Below are positions 35,592 through 44,399 of a stretch of DNA of 64,000 nt, one piece after another. Where the stretch lies: assembly GCA_943368475.1 (NCBI GenBank), contig CALRLF020000014.1:5283-69282 (forward strand), read 5' to 3'. The notes under the pieces are model-generated. The model was given only the letters and a program-made list of their open reading frames with translations. It made no database searches and was not told where the DNA came from. Position 1 is the first letter of the stretch, and each line of letters starts with the position of its first letter. The position numbers were made by a program, and so were the translations under genes. Origin of the DNA: UBA1930 sp943368475. Lineage in GTDB: Bacteria; Bacteroidota; Bacteroidia; Chitinophagales; Chitinophagaceae.

Positions 35592-37031
35592 ATGAATCAG
35601 GAAAAATACGAAACGGTTATTGGGCTCGAAATTCATGCCCAGTTACAAACCAATAGTAAGTTGTTCAGTGGCGATAGCATTGCATTTGGTGCAGAACCTA
35701 ATACACATGTGAGTCCTATAGTGTTGGCTCACCCAGGAACACTTCCTAAAACCAATAAAAAAGCAGTGGAGTATGCCATTAAATTGGGCTTGGCATGCAA
35801 TTGTGCAATTGAGAAAGACAATTATTTTGCAAGGAAAAATTATTTCTATGCCGATTTACCCAAGGGTTATCAAATATCTCAACATACCACACCTATTTGT
35901 AAAGGTGGGCACATAACTATCACAACTAGTGAAGGCACTAAGCAAATTGAACTAAACAGAATTCATATAGAAGAAGATGCTGGAAAAAGTATTCACGATT
36001 TAGAAGACAATTATAGTTGTATAGATCTAAACAGAGCAGGAACACCATTGGTAGAAATTGTTACTGAACCTTGCTTGCACAGCAGTGAAGAAGCTTATCA
36101 GTATGTAACAGAAATTAGAAGATTGGTGCAGTGGATTGGCGTTTGCGATGGCAATATGGAAGAAGGCAGCCTGCGTTGCGATGCCAATGTTTCTATTCGT
36201 TTGAAGGGAGCAACAGAGCTAGGCACTAAAGTAGAAGTCAAGAACTTAAACTCCATTCGTAATGTAAAAAAAGCCATTGAGTTTGAAGTTGAACGTATGA
36301 TTCAAATGGTTGAAAGTGGTGGAACCATTACTCAGCAAACTAGAAGCTTTGATGCCAGTAACGATACCACATTTGCCATTCGGGATAAAGAAGACGCCAA
36401 CGATTACAGATATTTTGCTGATCCAGATTTAGCTCCATTTCACTTAACTGATGATTTTATCAATAGCATTCAACAGCAATTACCAGCATTACCCAATCAA
36501 TTAAAGCAACAGTTTATTACTGAATTTGGGTTGAATGAATATGATGCAGCACAATTGTGTGATGATAAATCAACTGCTGAATATTTTGTACACACAGCGG
36601 CAACCTGTAAAAATTATAAAGCTATTGTAAATTGGATGACAGGCCCTATACGTCAGTACTTAAATGAACAGAATAGCAATTTTGAAACCATCGAACTAAA
36701 GCCGCAAACTCTAGCTCAGTTAATACAAATTGTAGAGGATGGCAAAGTAAATTTCTCTGTGGCTTCTTCAAAGCTGTTACCTGTTTTATTTAAAGAAAAC
36801 AAACAACCACTACAATTGGCAGAAGAACTAAACTTAATACAGGTAAGCGATAGCAACGAATTAGAAAATTGGGTAAATGAAGTAATAGCAAACATGCCTG
36901 ATAAAGTTGCTGAATACAAAAAAGGTAAAAAAGGACTAATCGGTTTGTTTGTAGGCGAAGTAAAAAAACTAAGCAAAGGCAAGGCCGATCCTAAAATGGT
37001 AACTGAATTATTACAAAATAAACTCAACTAA
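35592..37031 (+). CDS. gatB: aspartyl/glutamyl-tRNA amidotransferase subunit B
   Basis: Converts Glu-tRNA(Gln) and Asp-tRNA(Asn) to the amide forms, with GatA and GatC encoded elsewhere. The 479-residue length is usual. Diagnostic stretches are YETVIGLEIHAQLQTNSKLF (start), HPGTLPKTNKKAVEYAIKLGLA, KNYFYADLPKGYQISQ, LEDNYSCIDLNRAGTPLVEIV, DGNMEEGSLRCDANVS and the C-terminal YqeY-like tail with LIGLFVGEVKKLSKGKADPK. ATG at 35592 is chosen because the upstream frame is repeat-derived. Confidence 0.96.
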   Translation: MNQEKYETVIGLEIHAQLQTNSKLFSGDSIAFGAEPNTHVSPIVLAHPGTLPKTNKKAVEYAIKLGLACNCAIEKDNYFARKNYFYADLPKGYQISQHTTPICKGGHITITTSEGTKQIELNRIHIEEDAGKSIHDLEDNYSCIDLNRAGTPLVEIVTEPCLHSSEEAYQYVTEIRRLVQWIGVCDGNMEEGSLRCDANVSIRLKGATELGTKVEVKNLNSIRNVKKAIEFEVERMIQMVESGGTITQQTRSFDASNDTTFAIRDKEDANDYRYFADPDLAPFHLTDDFINSIQQQLPALPNQLKQQFITEFGLNEYDAAQLCDDKSTAEYFVHTAATCKNYKAIVNWMTGPIRQYLNEQNSNFETIELKPQTLAQLIQIVEDGKVNFSVASSKLLPVLFKENKQPLQLAEELNLIQVSDSNELENWVNEVIANMPDKVAEYKKGKKGLIGLFVGEVKKLSKGKADPKMVTELLQNKLN

Positions 37032-37059
37032 CAAAATTAACAGCTAATTCGATTGAAAA

Positions 37060-37092
37060 CCTCTTTAACTCTTTCCCTCTTTTAATCTCTTA
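37060..37092. repeat. purine-rich repeat copy (minus orientation)
   Basis: Reverse complement matches 190-222 at 30 of 33 bases. Placed in the 80-base gap between gatB and the TlpA-like gene. Confidence 0.65.
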
Positions 37093-37111
37093 GCAAAAAA
37101 TAAATCTCACA

Positions 37112-38215
37112 ATGAAAAAAATCTCCATCATAATTTTCGCAGCTGCCGCCATTTTAGCATGTAAACCCAAAGAACATGGTGCATTTACTGTTAGTGGTAA
37201 TATAGCCAATGCAACTACTGATAAAGTGTATTTAGAAGAAATTCCATTTGCTGGTCAACAGCCCGTTGTTATTGATTCTGCCACTTTAAAAAATGGAAAG
37301 TTTGAGTTGAGAGGTATGGCAAAAGACGAAGGTTTATATGCATTGAGTTTATACCAAGGGCCACAAATTCTTTTAGTTAACGATGCTAAAAGTATTCGTG
37401 TAAAAATGGATGTAAATAATTATAAAGCTTACGAAACCGAAGGTTCAAAAGCCTCCACTTCATTACACGAATTATTTGGTAGTTACGAAAACCAGTTCGA
37501 AAAAGTAAAGCAAGCATTTACACAATTGGATTCGCTGCAGGCACAAAAAGCCAATGATAGTATTATGACTTTTCATAAGCTACAACGCAAAAACGAAATG
37601 AGTAAATTAAATGGTCTTTTAACCAGCTTCATTGCAAAAACCGAAAGTCCTGCCGCATGCTTACATGCATTGGGCATGGCTACCAGAAGTATGGAGTTAG
37701 ACGATTTAAGAACTTTGGTAACCAATGCTGCTGCTAAGTTTAAAGAGTATGAAGGCATGCAAAAGTTTAAGAAAATGTTAGCTGGTCAGCAGTATCCATT
37801 ATTAGATAAGCAAGCCCCTGAAATTGCATTGCCTACGCCTAATAAAGACACAGTAAAACTCAGCAGTTTCAGAGGCAAATATGTGTTAGTCGATTTTTGG
37901 GCAAGCTGGTGTAAACCATGCCGTGCCGAAAACCCAAATGTGGTAGCTGCTTACAATAAATACAAAGACAAAAATTTTATCGTATTGGGTGTTTCATTAG
38001 ATAGTGATAAAAAAGATTGGACCGATGCTATTGCTGCAGATAATTTAACCTGGGCACATATCAGCGATTTAAAACAATGGCAAAGTCCATTGGTAGGTTT
38101 GTACATGTTCGATGGAATTCCCTTCAATGTTTTGGTAGATCCATCAGGAAAAATTATTGCATCAAGCCTACGTGAAGATGCATTGGACAAAAAATTAAGT
38201 GAAGTGTTGAAATAG
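37112..38215 (+). CDS. TlpA/DUF4369 thioredoxin lipoprotein
   Basis: A 367-residue periplasmic lipoprotein (C17 in AAAAILAC). The N-terminal DUF4369 domain (about 22-120) contains FTVSGNIANATTDKVYLEEI, the central helical part leads to a C-terminal thioredoxin domain (230-367) with VDFWASWCKPCRAENPNV (WCxxC intact), GVSLDSDKKDWTDAI and the cis-proline DGIPFNVLVDP. It acts as a disulfide reductase or in cytochrome c/thiol management. Typical Bacteroidota form. Ends before a terminator. Confidence 0.9.
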   Translation: MKKISIIIFAAAAILACKPKEHGAFTVSGNIANATTDKVYLEEIPFAGQQPVVIDSATLKNGKFELRGMAKDEGLYALSLYQGPQILLVNDAKSIRVKMDVNNYKAYETEGSKASTSLHELFGSYENQFEKVKQAFTQLDSLQAQKANDSIMTFHKLQRKNEMSKLNGLLTSFIAKTESPAACLHALGMATRSMELDDLRTLVTNAAAKFKEYEGMQKFKKMLAGQQYPLLDKQAPEIALPTPNKDTVKLSSFRGKYVLVDFWASWCKPCRAENPNVVAAYNKYKDKNFIVLGVSLDSDKKDWTDAIAADNLTWAHISDLKQWQSPLVGLYMFDGIPFNVLVDPSGKIIASSLREDALDKKLSEVLK

Positions 38216-38220
38216 TTTTT

Positions 38221-38282
38221 CTCGCAGAAAACACAGATAACGCAGAAATAAATATTCGGCGAATTCAGCGTTTTCCGTGAGC
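38221..38282. repeat. interspersed repeat fragment (CAGATAACGCAGAA type)
   Basis: CTCGCAGAAAACACAGATAA, CGCAGAA, ... GCGTTTTCCGTGAGC forms an imperfect palindrome. Its CAGATAACGCAGAA word recurs inverted at 39531-39544, so the two copies bracket the PfkB gene. Confidence 0.55.
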
Positions 38283-38327
38283 AAAAAAATAGAATTCTAT
38301 CACAAATAATTTAAAACAAAATAAAAG

Positions 38328-38352
38328 CCCTCAACTACCAAGTAATTGAGGG
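38328..38352. terminator. intrinsic terminator between convergent TlpA-like and PfkB genes
   Basis: CCCTCAA (38328-38334) and TTGAGGG (38346-38352) pair across an 11-base loop; A-tract on the left and TTTTC on the right make it able to serve both strands. Confidence 0.75.
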
Positions 38353-38399
38353 TTTTCTTATGTAAAATACTATGTGTCTATTTATCTATGTGGTTAAAA

Positions 38400-39320
38400 C
38401 TAAACCAAGTTAATATCAAAACTTGCCAACTGTACAAACTCTTGTAAACGGGCATCAATATCGGCTTTGGTTAATTCTCTTAAACGAGTTGTACCAAATT
38501 TTTCTACACAATAGCTCGCCATTGCACTACCCACAATAATGGCAGTTTTCATATTCTCGAAACTAATGTCTTTGGTTTTAGCAATATATCCAATAAAACC
38601 ACCAGCAAAAGTATCACCAGCACCAGTTGGGTCAAATACTTCTTCTAAAGGCAATGCAGGTGCAAAGAATACTTTCTCTTCATGAAACAATAATGCACCA
38701 TGTTCACCCTTCTTAATAATTAAAAACTTAGGTCCCATTGCCATAATAGTTTTAGCAGCACGTACCAAGCTATAATCACCACTCAATTGTCTGGCTTCAC
38801 TATCATTTACCATCAACACGTCTACTTTAGCCAATACTTTTTCCAAATCGGCCATGGCAATATCCATCCAAAAATTCATGGTATCTAAAACCACCAATTT
38901 GGGTTTATTTTTCAATTGCTCAATTACACTTAATTGTACAGCAGGAGCCAAATTGCCCAACATCAAAAACTCACAATCTTGGTAACTTTCAGGTACAACA
39001 GGTTTAAAATCGGCCAATACGTTTAACTCAGTAACCAAAGTATCTCTGGTGTTCATATCCATGTGGTAACGGCCGCTCCAAAAAAATGTTTTTTCGTCCT
39101 TCTTTATTTGTACACCTTCTAGGTTTACATTTCTTGCAGTTAGCGTATCCAATTCTTCTTGTGGAAAATCTCCACCTACAACACTAATTTGTTTTACAGG
39201 TGTAAAATTGCTTGCACACCATGCAATGTAGGTACCAGCACCACCAATAATTTTATCACTCTTACCAAATGGGGTTTCAATAGCATCAAAAGCCATAGAA
39301 CCAACAACTACTAAAGACAT
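38400..39320 (-). CDS. PfkB-family carbohydrate kinase
   Basis: A 306-residue cytoplasmic kinase of the ribokinase superfamily. VVVGSMAFDAIETPFG and IIGGAGTYIAWCASNF start the fold, KEGEHGALLF-like strand comes later, and the signature DPTGAGDTFAGGFIGYIA (catalytic Asp in GAGD) is at about 225-242. It phosphorylates a sugar or nucleoside; the exact substrate is not fixed by motifs. Length typical. It sits between inverted repeat fragments at 38221 and 39531. Confidence 0.87.
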   Translation of the reverse strand: MSLVVVGSMAFDAIETPFGKSDKIIGGAGTYIAWCASNFTPVKQISVVGGDFPQEELDTLTARNVNLEGVQIKKDEKTFFWSGRYHMDMNTRDTLVTELNVLADFKPVVPESYQDCEFLMLGNLAPAVQLSVIEQLKNKPKLVVLDTMNFWMDIAMADLEKVLAKVDVLMVNDSEARQLSGDYSLVRAAKTIMAMGPKFLIIKKGEHGALLFHEEKVFFAPALPLEEVFDPTGAGDTFAGGFIGYIAKTKDISFENMKTAIIVGSAMASYCVEKFGTTRLRELTKADIDARLQEFVQLASFDINLV

Positions 39321-39429
39321 AAATTATGTTTTTGATTTATGGCGGCGAAACTAAAACATTGTTGGCAGATGAGGGAAAATGTTTTGATGCCAGCTGTAGT
39401 ATTTCAATCAGGCATTACTGGAGTCGCAC

Positions 39430-39447
39430 AGCCGATAGCTATCGGCT
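39430..39447. repeat. 18-bp perfect palindrome
   Basis: AGCCGATAGCTATCGGCT reads the same on both strands with no loop. It is GC-rich for this genome and lies in a 327-base gap (39321-39647) with no gene. Confidence 0.6.
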
Positions 39448-39477
39448 TCAGGGGTTCTGTTCTTTGGGCAGCAGATT

Positions 39478-39515
39478 AAAGGTGTGCCACACTTTCGAAG
39501 ATGTGGCACACCTTT
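39478..39515. terminator. 14-bp perfect stem hairpin
   Basis: Arms 39478-39491 and 39502-39515 (AAAGGTGTGCCACA and its complement) enclose a 10-base loop with an inner TTCGAA palindrome. It is followed by TATCTTTAATAAAAAA. Could be a terminator, but no plus-strand gene ends before it; it more likely belongs to a mobile hairpin or relic. Confidence 0.5.
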
Positions 39516-39530
39516 ATCTTTAATAAAAAA

Positions 39531-39580
39531 TTCTGCGTTATCTGCGAGCAACAAATTTTTCTACTCCGTGTCATCAAGTT
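39531..39580. repeat. interspersed repeat fragment, inverted copy
   Basis: TTCTGCGTTATCTGCGAG at the start is the inverse of CAGATAACGCAGAA at 38234-38247. Part of the non-coding gap before the CMD gene; the rest (39581-39647) has no recognisable signal. Confidence 0.5.
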
Positions 39581-39647
39581 CCATCATTTCCATCATTCAT
39601 AAAACTTACTTTCCATTCAACTGTTACCTTTACAAAAACAATACGAT

Positions 39648-39992
39648 ATGAGTAATCTGGTACAAGAATTTAACGACTACCGTGAAAAAATGAATGAAGT
39701 AATTCTAAGTAAAAACAACTTAGTAATGAAACGTCTTTGGAACTTAGACACTAACACTTACGACGAAGGAGCAATAGATAAAAAAACCAAAGAAATGTTG
39801 GGTTTGGTAGCAAGTATGGTATTGCGTTGCGATGATTGTATTAAATATCATTTGGGCAAATCATATGAACTGGGTGTAACAACAGAACAGATGTACGAAA
39901 TTTTTGCTGTGGCCAATATTGTTGGTGGAACCATTGTTATTCCTCATACACGTAGAGCAGCCGAGTACTGGGAAGAATTACAAGCCAATTAA
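39648..39992 (+). CDS. carboxymuconolactone decarboxylase (AhpD-like) family protein
   Basis: A 114-residue all-helical protein. LRCDDCIKYHLGKSYELGVT contains the CxxC-xxxH motif of the AhpD/CMD family (cysteines at about 62 and 65), which can work as a thiol peroxidase partner. The C-terminal VANIVGGTIVIPHTRRAAEYW is typical. Single-domain and full length. Next to it is a 2-oxoacid oxidoreductase subunit; AhpD-like proteins often pair with lipoamide enzymes, so a link is possible but not shown. Confidence 0.85.
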   Translation: MSNLVQEFNDYREKMNEVILSKNNLVMKRLWNLDTNTYDEGAIDKKTKEMLGLVASMVLRCDDCIKYHLGKSYELGVTTEQMYEIFAVANIVGGTIVIPHTRRAAEYWEELQAN

Positions 39993-40053
39993 CTGAATAT
40001 TGAGCATTAAAACAAATGTTCAACTATCAATTTTTAACTTTCAATATTCAGTT
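39991..40053. repeat. 13-bp inverted repeat with 37-base loop after the CMD gene
   Basis: AACTGAATATTGA (39991-40003) and its exact complement at 40041-40053. Starts on the CMD stop codon, so it may fold in the mRNA tail. Confidence 0.5.
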
Positions 40054-40136
40054 TCTAAACTATTTGGCAACGTTTTCGTACACAACTGTTCAACTTGTTC
40101 AATACATGGCTATTTTTACAACATAAATTGTTTGTC

Positions 40137-41171
40137 ATGAGTATAGCAACAGCAGCACCAGCTCTTACAGCTAAAGATTTTGCAACCGATCAAGAAGTTC
40201 GTTGGTGTCCAGGATGTGGAGATTACTCCATTTTGGCACAGGTTCAAAAAATTATGCCTGGCATTGGCGTTCCAAAAGAAAATATTGTAATTATCAGTGG
40301 TATTGGGTGCTCATCACGATTTCCCTATTATATGAATACGTATGGCATGCACTCTATTCATGGTCGTGCAACTGCTGTTGCAAGTGGTTTAAAAGCAAGT
40401 CGCCCAGAGTTAAGTGTATGGATTGTTAGTGGCGATGGTGATAGCATGAGTATTGGTGGTAACCATACCATTCATATGTTACGTAGAAATTTTGATGTAA
40501 ATTTATTGGTCTTCAATAACCAAATTTATGGTTTAACCAAGGGACAATATTCACCTACATCTGAAACAAATAAAGTAACCAAGAGTACACCTTTTGGCAG
40601 TATCGATCATCCGTTTAATCCTGCTGCATTAGCAATGGGTGCAGATGCTACTTTTATTGCTAGAAGTATGGATAGAGATCCTAAACACTTACAATCTATT
40701 CTTACACGTAGTCACCAACATAAAGGAGCTTCTTTTGTAGAAATCTATCAAAACTGTAACATCTTTAATGATGGAGCATTTGAAGTATTTACAGAAAAAA
40801 GTACCAAAGCCGATAATGTATTGTTCTTAGAACAAGGCAAACCATTGGTTTTTGGTGCAACCAATAATAAAGGTATTAAGTTAAATGGACTGAAACCTGT
40901 AATTGTAGATTTGGAAGAAGGTGCAAGTACCGATGATTTATGGATACATGATGAGAAAGATTTTTACAAAGCACAGATCTTAATCAGAATGTTCGATGAT
41001 CCAAGAGTTGAAGGACATTTCCCTCGTCCGTTTGGTGTGTTTTATGAAACAGACAGACCATGTTACGAAGATGATATGGCCATGCAAATAGAAGATGCAA
41101 TTGCAACCAAAGGCAAAGGCAACTTAGATAAATTATTAAGAGGTAGAGAAGTTTGGGAAATTGCAGAATAA
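40137..41171 (+). CDS. korB: 2-oxoacid:ferredoxin oxidoreductase beta subunit
   Basis: A 344-residue thiamine-diphosphate-binding subunit of a 2-oxoglutarate or pyruvate:ferredoxin oxidoreductase. RWCPGCGDYSILAQ carries the conserved cysteines, ISGIGCSSRFPYYMNTYG the substrate loop and SGDGDSMSIGGNHTIHMLRR with VFNNQIYGLTKGQ the TPP-Mg site. The alpha/gamma subunit (korA) normally lies directly upstream, but here the upstream gene is the CMD protein. The ATG at 40137 is preferred; an upstream ATG at 40095 adds 14 unrelated residues. Ends at a terminator. Confidence 0.9.
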   Translation: MSIATAAPALTAKDFATDQEVRWCPGCGDYSILAQVQKIMPGIGVPKENIVIISGIGCSSRFPYYMNTYGMHSIHGRATAVASGLKASRPELSVWIVSGDGDSMSIGGNHTIHMLRRNFDVNLLVFNNQIYGLTKGQYSPTSETNKVTKSTPFGSIDHPFNPAALAMGADATFIARSMDRDPKHLQSILTRSHQHKGASFVEIYQNCNIFNDGAFEVFTEKSTKADNVLFLEQGKPLVFGATNNKGIKLNGLKPVIVDLEEGASTDDLWIHDEKDFYKAQILIRMFDDPRVEGHFPRPFGVFYETDRPCYEDDMAMQIEDAIATKGKGNLDKLLRGREVWEIAE

Positions 41172-41192
41172 ATTGTATTCAATAAATTATAG

Positions 41193-41220
41193 AAGCAGGT
41201 GTTTGACACCTGCTTTTTTA
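41193..41220 (+). terminator. intrinsic terminator of korB
   Basis: AAGCAGGTGT and ACACCTGCTT pair with a 3-base loop, followed by TTTTTA. Confidence 0.85.
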
Positions 41221-41258
41221 TTGCACTTAAGCCAGGCAATTAAGGCTTTTTTGTTTAC

Positions 41259-41286
41259 AAAAATTGCGTAGATCTACGCAATTTTT
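41259..41286. promoter_or_regulatory. 28-bp perfect palindrome in the leader of the CHAT gene
   Basis: AAAAATTGCGTAGA at 41259-41272 followed at once by its exact inverse complement. The GCGTAGATCTACGC centre, with a partial echo TACTACGCAC at 41297-41306, looks like a binding site for a dimeric regulator. It is 231 bases before the CHAT start. Confidence 0.55.
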
Positions 41287-41416
41287 TAGGTGGTACTACG
41301 CACTGTTCTTTGATTACTTTATTCGAAATTTGTTTTTTAGTTTCAATAGGATATTAAAATAATTAGAAAATATATTTTTAAGCGTAAACATCATTTTCAG
41401 CGGGGGTTCTATTCTA

Positions 41417-41447
41417 AACGACGGCTTTTTAGCCGTTGTTTTCTTTT
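41417..41447 (+). terminator. hairpin with U-tract upstream of the CHAT gene (possible attenuator)
   Basis: AACGACGGCT (41417-41426) and AGCCGTTGTT (41431-41440) pair with one wobble, then TTCTTTTT. It lies 70 bases before the CHAT start and follows a GGGGG run, so transcription from the palindrome side could stop here. Confidence 0.55.
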
Positions 41448-41516
41448 TAGATCATTTATAAATTAATTCAGCTCAAAATCGCAAATGTTATTAAATTTCA
41501 TTAAAATTTTCTAGCA

Positions 41517-44399
41517 ATGAAATTTGTTTTTACAATAATTATATCACTCTTTTTGTTTCACAGTTACTCACAAACCAATATCCTAAATAAAAAAGTTGAA
41601 CAATTATTTGCTCAACAAAAAATTGCGGAAGCACAAACTTTAATTGTTGCTCAGCTTAATCAAGCCCATCAGCAAAAATTGTACAATCAAATGAATACAA
41701 TTTTTCCGTTGTATATCTCTTCTATGCAACAATATAAATACAACGAAGAATTTGATAAAGCCTTCAGTTCATATAAAATAATCATTCAACAATCGTTTTA
41801 CAAGCAATTACACGATTCGTTAAAAGCTCAAAACTTAATGGAGTATGGTTTAATATTCAGTAAGAAAGGTCAACACTTTCAAGCAATAGAAATTTACAAC
41901 GATGTTCTAAATACTTATGCAGCAGTTTTAGAAAATGACATACCATTTAAAGCTTTAGTGTATATAGAAACCTCTTGGTGTTATTCTAACTTAGGCAATC
42001 AAAAAAATGAAATAGAATTTGTACAAAAGGCCATTAATTTAATGGAAGCCAATTTTTCGAAGATTAAAGAAATAGACTTTATCATAGCTTACAATAATAT
42101 ATTCTATTACTTGGGTGAGTATGATGACAAGCAAGAGCAACTAAATACTTTCAAAAAATTTAGTGCTTATTTTTTATCTCGTTTTAAAACCAAACCCAAT
42201 ACTAGAGAATATTATTATGCAAAAAGAGTGTACAGAAAAATGCAAATTATTTGTGCAACAATAATTGATAAACCTGAACAATCTCTCGAGTTTTTAAAAT
42301 TAATGAAGCAAGAAATTGTTCTTGCTCCAAAAAATGAACAACCCGAAGAGATTAGCTATTATTTATCTTGCCTATCGGAAATATGTTATTATTATAATTA
42401 TTACTCTAAAGATTATACGAGTGGGCTAAAAATTTGCACTGAATATTTAGAAGAAGCTACTATACAAAAAGATGCTTTTAATATTATGTTGGCACACTCT
42501 AAACTAGCCAATCAATACCGAGAAATGAAACAATACGATAAAGCTTTGTTTCATGTAAATGCTTCGCTAAATAGTTACCAATTTCCACCAACTAGTTTAA
42601 GCAAGTTTGCATTAGAAACTATGAAAGCTACCAATCTTTCTAGTACTGCAAAACATGCAGATGCTATTACAATAATGCAGAATAATATTGCAGCTATTGT
42701 TTTAGAACATACCAATAAAAAAATAGATATTTTACAAATTAATGCTGCCGACTTAAAACAACTTAATAACAGTAGATACATTAACATTTTTGCTACTTCT
42801 TCACTTATTTTTTTAGATGCTTACAAACAACAAAAAAATAAAACCTACTTAGCTAAAGCAGAAAAGTTGGTAGAAACTGCTGCTGTAATGTTTGGTGAAT
42901 TTTATAAAAAAGGATCTTACAACAGTACACTCAGCACTTTACAAAATAAAATTATTGAAGCATACTTATATATTGTTACAGAAAAATATGCTACCAACCT
43001 TAATCAAAAGAAAAAGATTTTACAAGTAATAGAATCGAATGCTTCTTTTCATTTAGCTAAAGAATTTGAACAAAAGTTGTTGAAAAGCAAAGCTGCCATT
43101 GGCAATTTATTAAATGAAGAAAGCATATTACTACAACAAAAAGAATTTTGGGCTGCTCAACAAATTGAAAAAGGCAATCAAGAAAACTATTCAGCTAAAA
43201 TAAAAGAAACAGATAAACAATTAGCCAATATTCAACAACAAATTGCCATTGCCAAAAAAGGATTTACCAATTTAACACTAGCCAATTTTTCGGTAGATGC
43301 TTGTTTGAAATTACTAAATAAAAATGAAGCAATTGTAAAATATTATGTAGCACATAATCATGTGTACAGGGTAAATTTTACTAAGAATAATATTGACGTA
43401 AAGCTATTATCAACTACCGAAAAATTAGAAACCATTAGTAAAAACTATTTAGTTGCATTAAAACAAATACAGCCTAACTATCAACAATTATCTAATCAGT
43501 TATTTACTGCATTAAGTAGTACTATTGAACAGAAAAACATTACCGTTATTCCAGATAATTACTTAAACTATTTACCTTTCGAAAGCTTACAAAACCCTGT
43601 TACAAAAGAGTTTTGGGTACAACAAGCCAACATTAGCTACAATTATTCACTATCGCTTTGGTACTTACACCAAATTAATAAAAGCTCAAAACAAGCTATC
43701 AATTTAGCAGCATTTGCACCTAACTATAACAATACTTTATTTGATAGTACAAGACTTAACAATTTACCTTTTGCAAAACAAGAAGCCAATTATATAGCAC
43801 AACTATTTAAAGGGAAAGAGTTTGTAGGAGATGTGGCAACTAAGAATAATTTCTTTGCTAATCAAAAACAGTTTGATGTGGTACATTGCTCTATGCATGC
43901 TGTTTTGTACGACAATGATTTTAATAAATCCTGCTTACTATTTAATAATGCACAACCACTTTACTTTAGTGAAATGTACACTACTTCTTTTCCTGCAGAA
44001 ATGATTGTACTCAGTGCTTGTAATACAGGAGCAGGTAAATTAATGGCCGGAGAAGGTATGATGAGTTTATCTAAAGCTTTTACTTATGCAGGCGTAAAAA
44101 GTACTGTAGTTAGTTTATGGCAAGTGCCCGATAAAGAAACGTCTGATTTGATGGTACTATACTATCAACATCTAAAAAAAGGTAAATCTAAAGGCGAAGC
44201 TTTGGCACAAGCTAAAAAAGATTTTATTAAAAATAACCCATTAAAAAGTCATCCTTATTATTGGAGTGGATTTATTTTAACTGGCAACGATGAGGCTATA
44301 GTAAACAATTATAGTTGGCTCTATTATGTTTTAGGCAGCGTAGGACTATTATTGATAGTATTTTTTATCTTAAAGAGAAAGAAAAGAAGCTATTCATAA
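41517..44399 (+). CDS. exported TPR-CHAT caspase-like protease with C-terminal membrane anchor
   Basis: A 960-residue protein. A signal peptide (1-19, LFLFHSYSQ) shows export. Residues 25-590 are helical, with TPR-like repeats (KKGQHFQAIEIYNDVLNTY, MKQYDKALFHVNASLNSYQ), then a coiled segment near 530-580. The CHAT domain spans about 600-925, with the catalytic pair H794 (VVHCSMHAV) and C835 (VLSACNTGAG) and the typical VVSLWQVPD and YYWSGFILTGND. A transmembrane helix at 934-952 is followed by a basic KRKKRSYS tail, which places CHAT in the periplasm. Converges on and overlaps the anti-sigma gene by 10 bases. Confidence 0.93.
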   Translation: MKFVFTIIISLFLFHSYSQTNILNKKVEQLFAQQKIAEAQTLIVAQLNQAHQQKLYNQMNTIFPLYISSMQQYKYNEEFDKAFSSYKIIIQQSFYKQLHDSLKAQNLMEYGLIFSKKGQHFQAIEIYNDVLNTYAAVLENDIPFKALVYIETSWCYSNLGNQKNEIEFVQKAINLMEANFSKIKEIDFIIAYNNIFYYLGEYDDKQEQLNTFKKFSAYFLSRFKTKPNTREYYYAKRVYRKMQIICATIIDKPEQSLEFLKLMKQEIVLAPKNEQPEEISYYLSCLSEICYYYNYYSKDYTSGLKICTEYLEEATIQKDAFNIMLAHSKLANQYREMKQYDKALFHVNASLNSYQFPPTSLSKFALETMKATNLSSTAKHADAITIMQNNIAAIVLEHTNKKIDILQINAADLKQLNNSRYINIFATSSLIFLDAYKQQKNKTYLAKAEKLVETAAVMFGEFYKKGSYNSTLSTLQNKIIEAYLYIVTEKYATNLNQKKKILQVIESNASFHLAKEFEQKLLKSKAAIGNLLNEESILLQQKEFWAAQQIEKGNQENYSAKIKETDKQLANIQQQIAIAKKGFTNLTLANFSVDACLKLLNKNEAIVKYYVAHNHVYRVNFTKNNIDVKLLSTTEKLETISKNYLVALKQIQPNYQQLSNQLFTALSSTIEQKNITVIPDNYLNYLPFESLQNPVTKEFWVQQANISYNYSLSLWYLHQINKSSKQAINLAAFAPNYNNTLFDSTRLNNLPFAKQEANYIAQLFKGKEFVGDVATKNNFFANQKQFDVVHCSMHAVLYDNDFNKSCLLFNNAQPLYFSEMYTTSFPAEMIVLSACNTGAGKLMAGEGMMSLSKAFTYAGVKSTVVSLWQVPDKETSDLMVLYYQHLKKGKSKGEALAQAKKDFIKNNPLKSHPYYWSGFILTGNDEAIVNNYSWLYYVLGSVGLLLIVFFILKRKKRSYS

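Noticed and set aside
39326..39523. 65-codon frame in the gap after the PfkB gene
   Set aside because: Crosses an 18-bp palindrome and a perfect hairpin; reading explained by these repeats.
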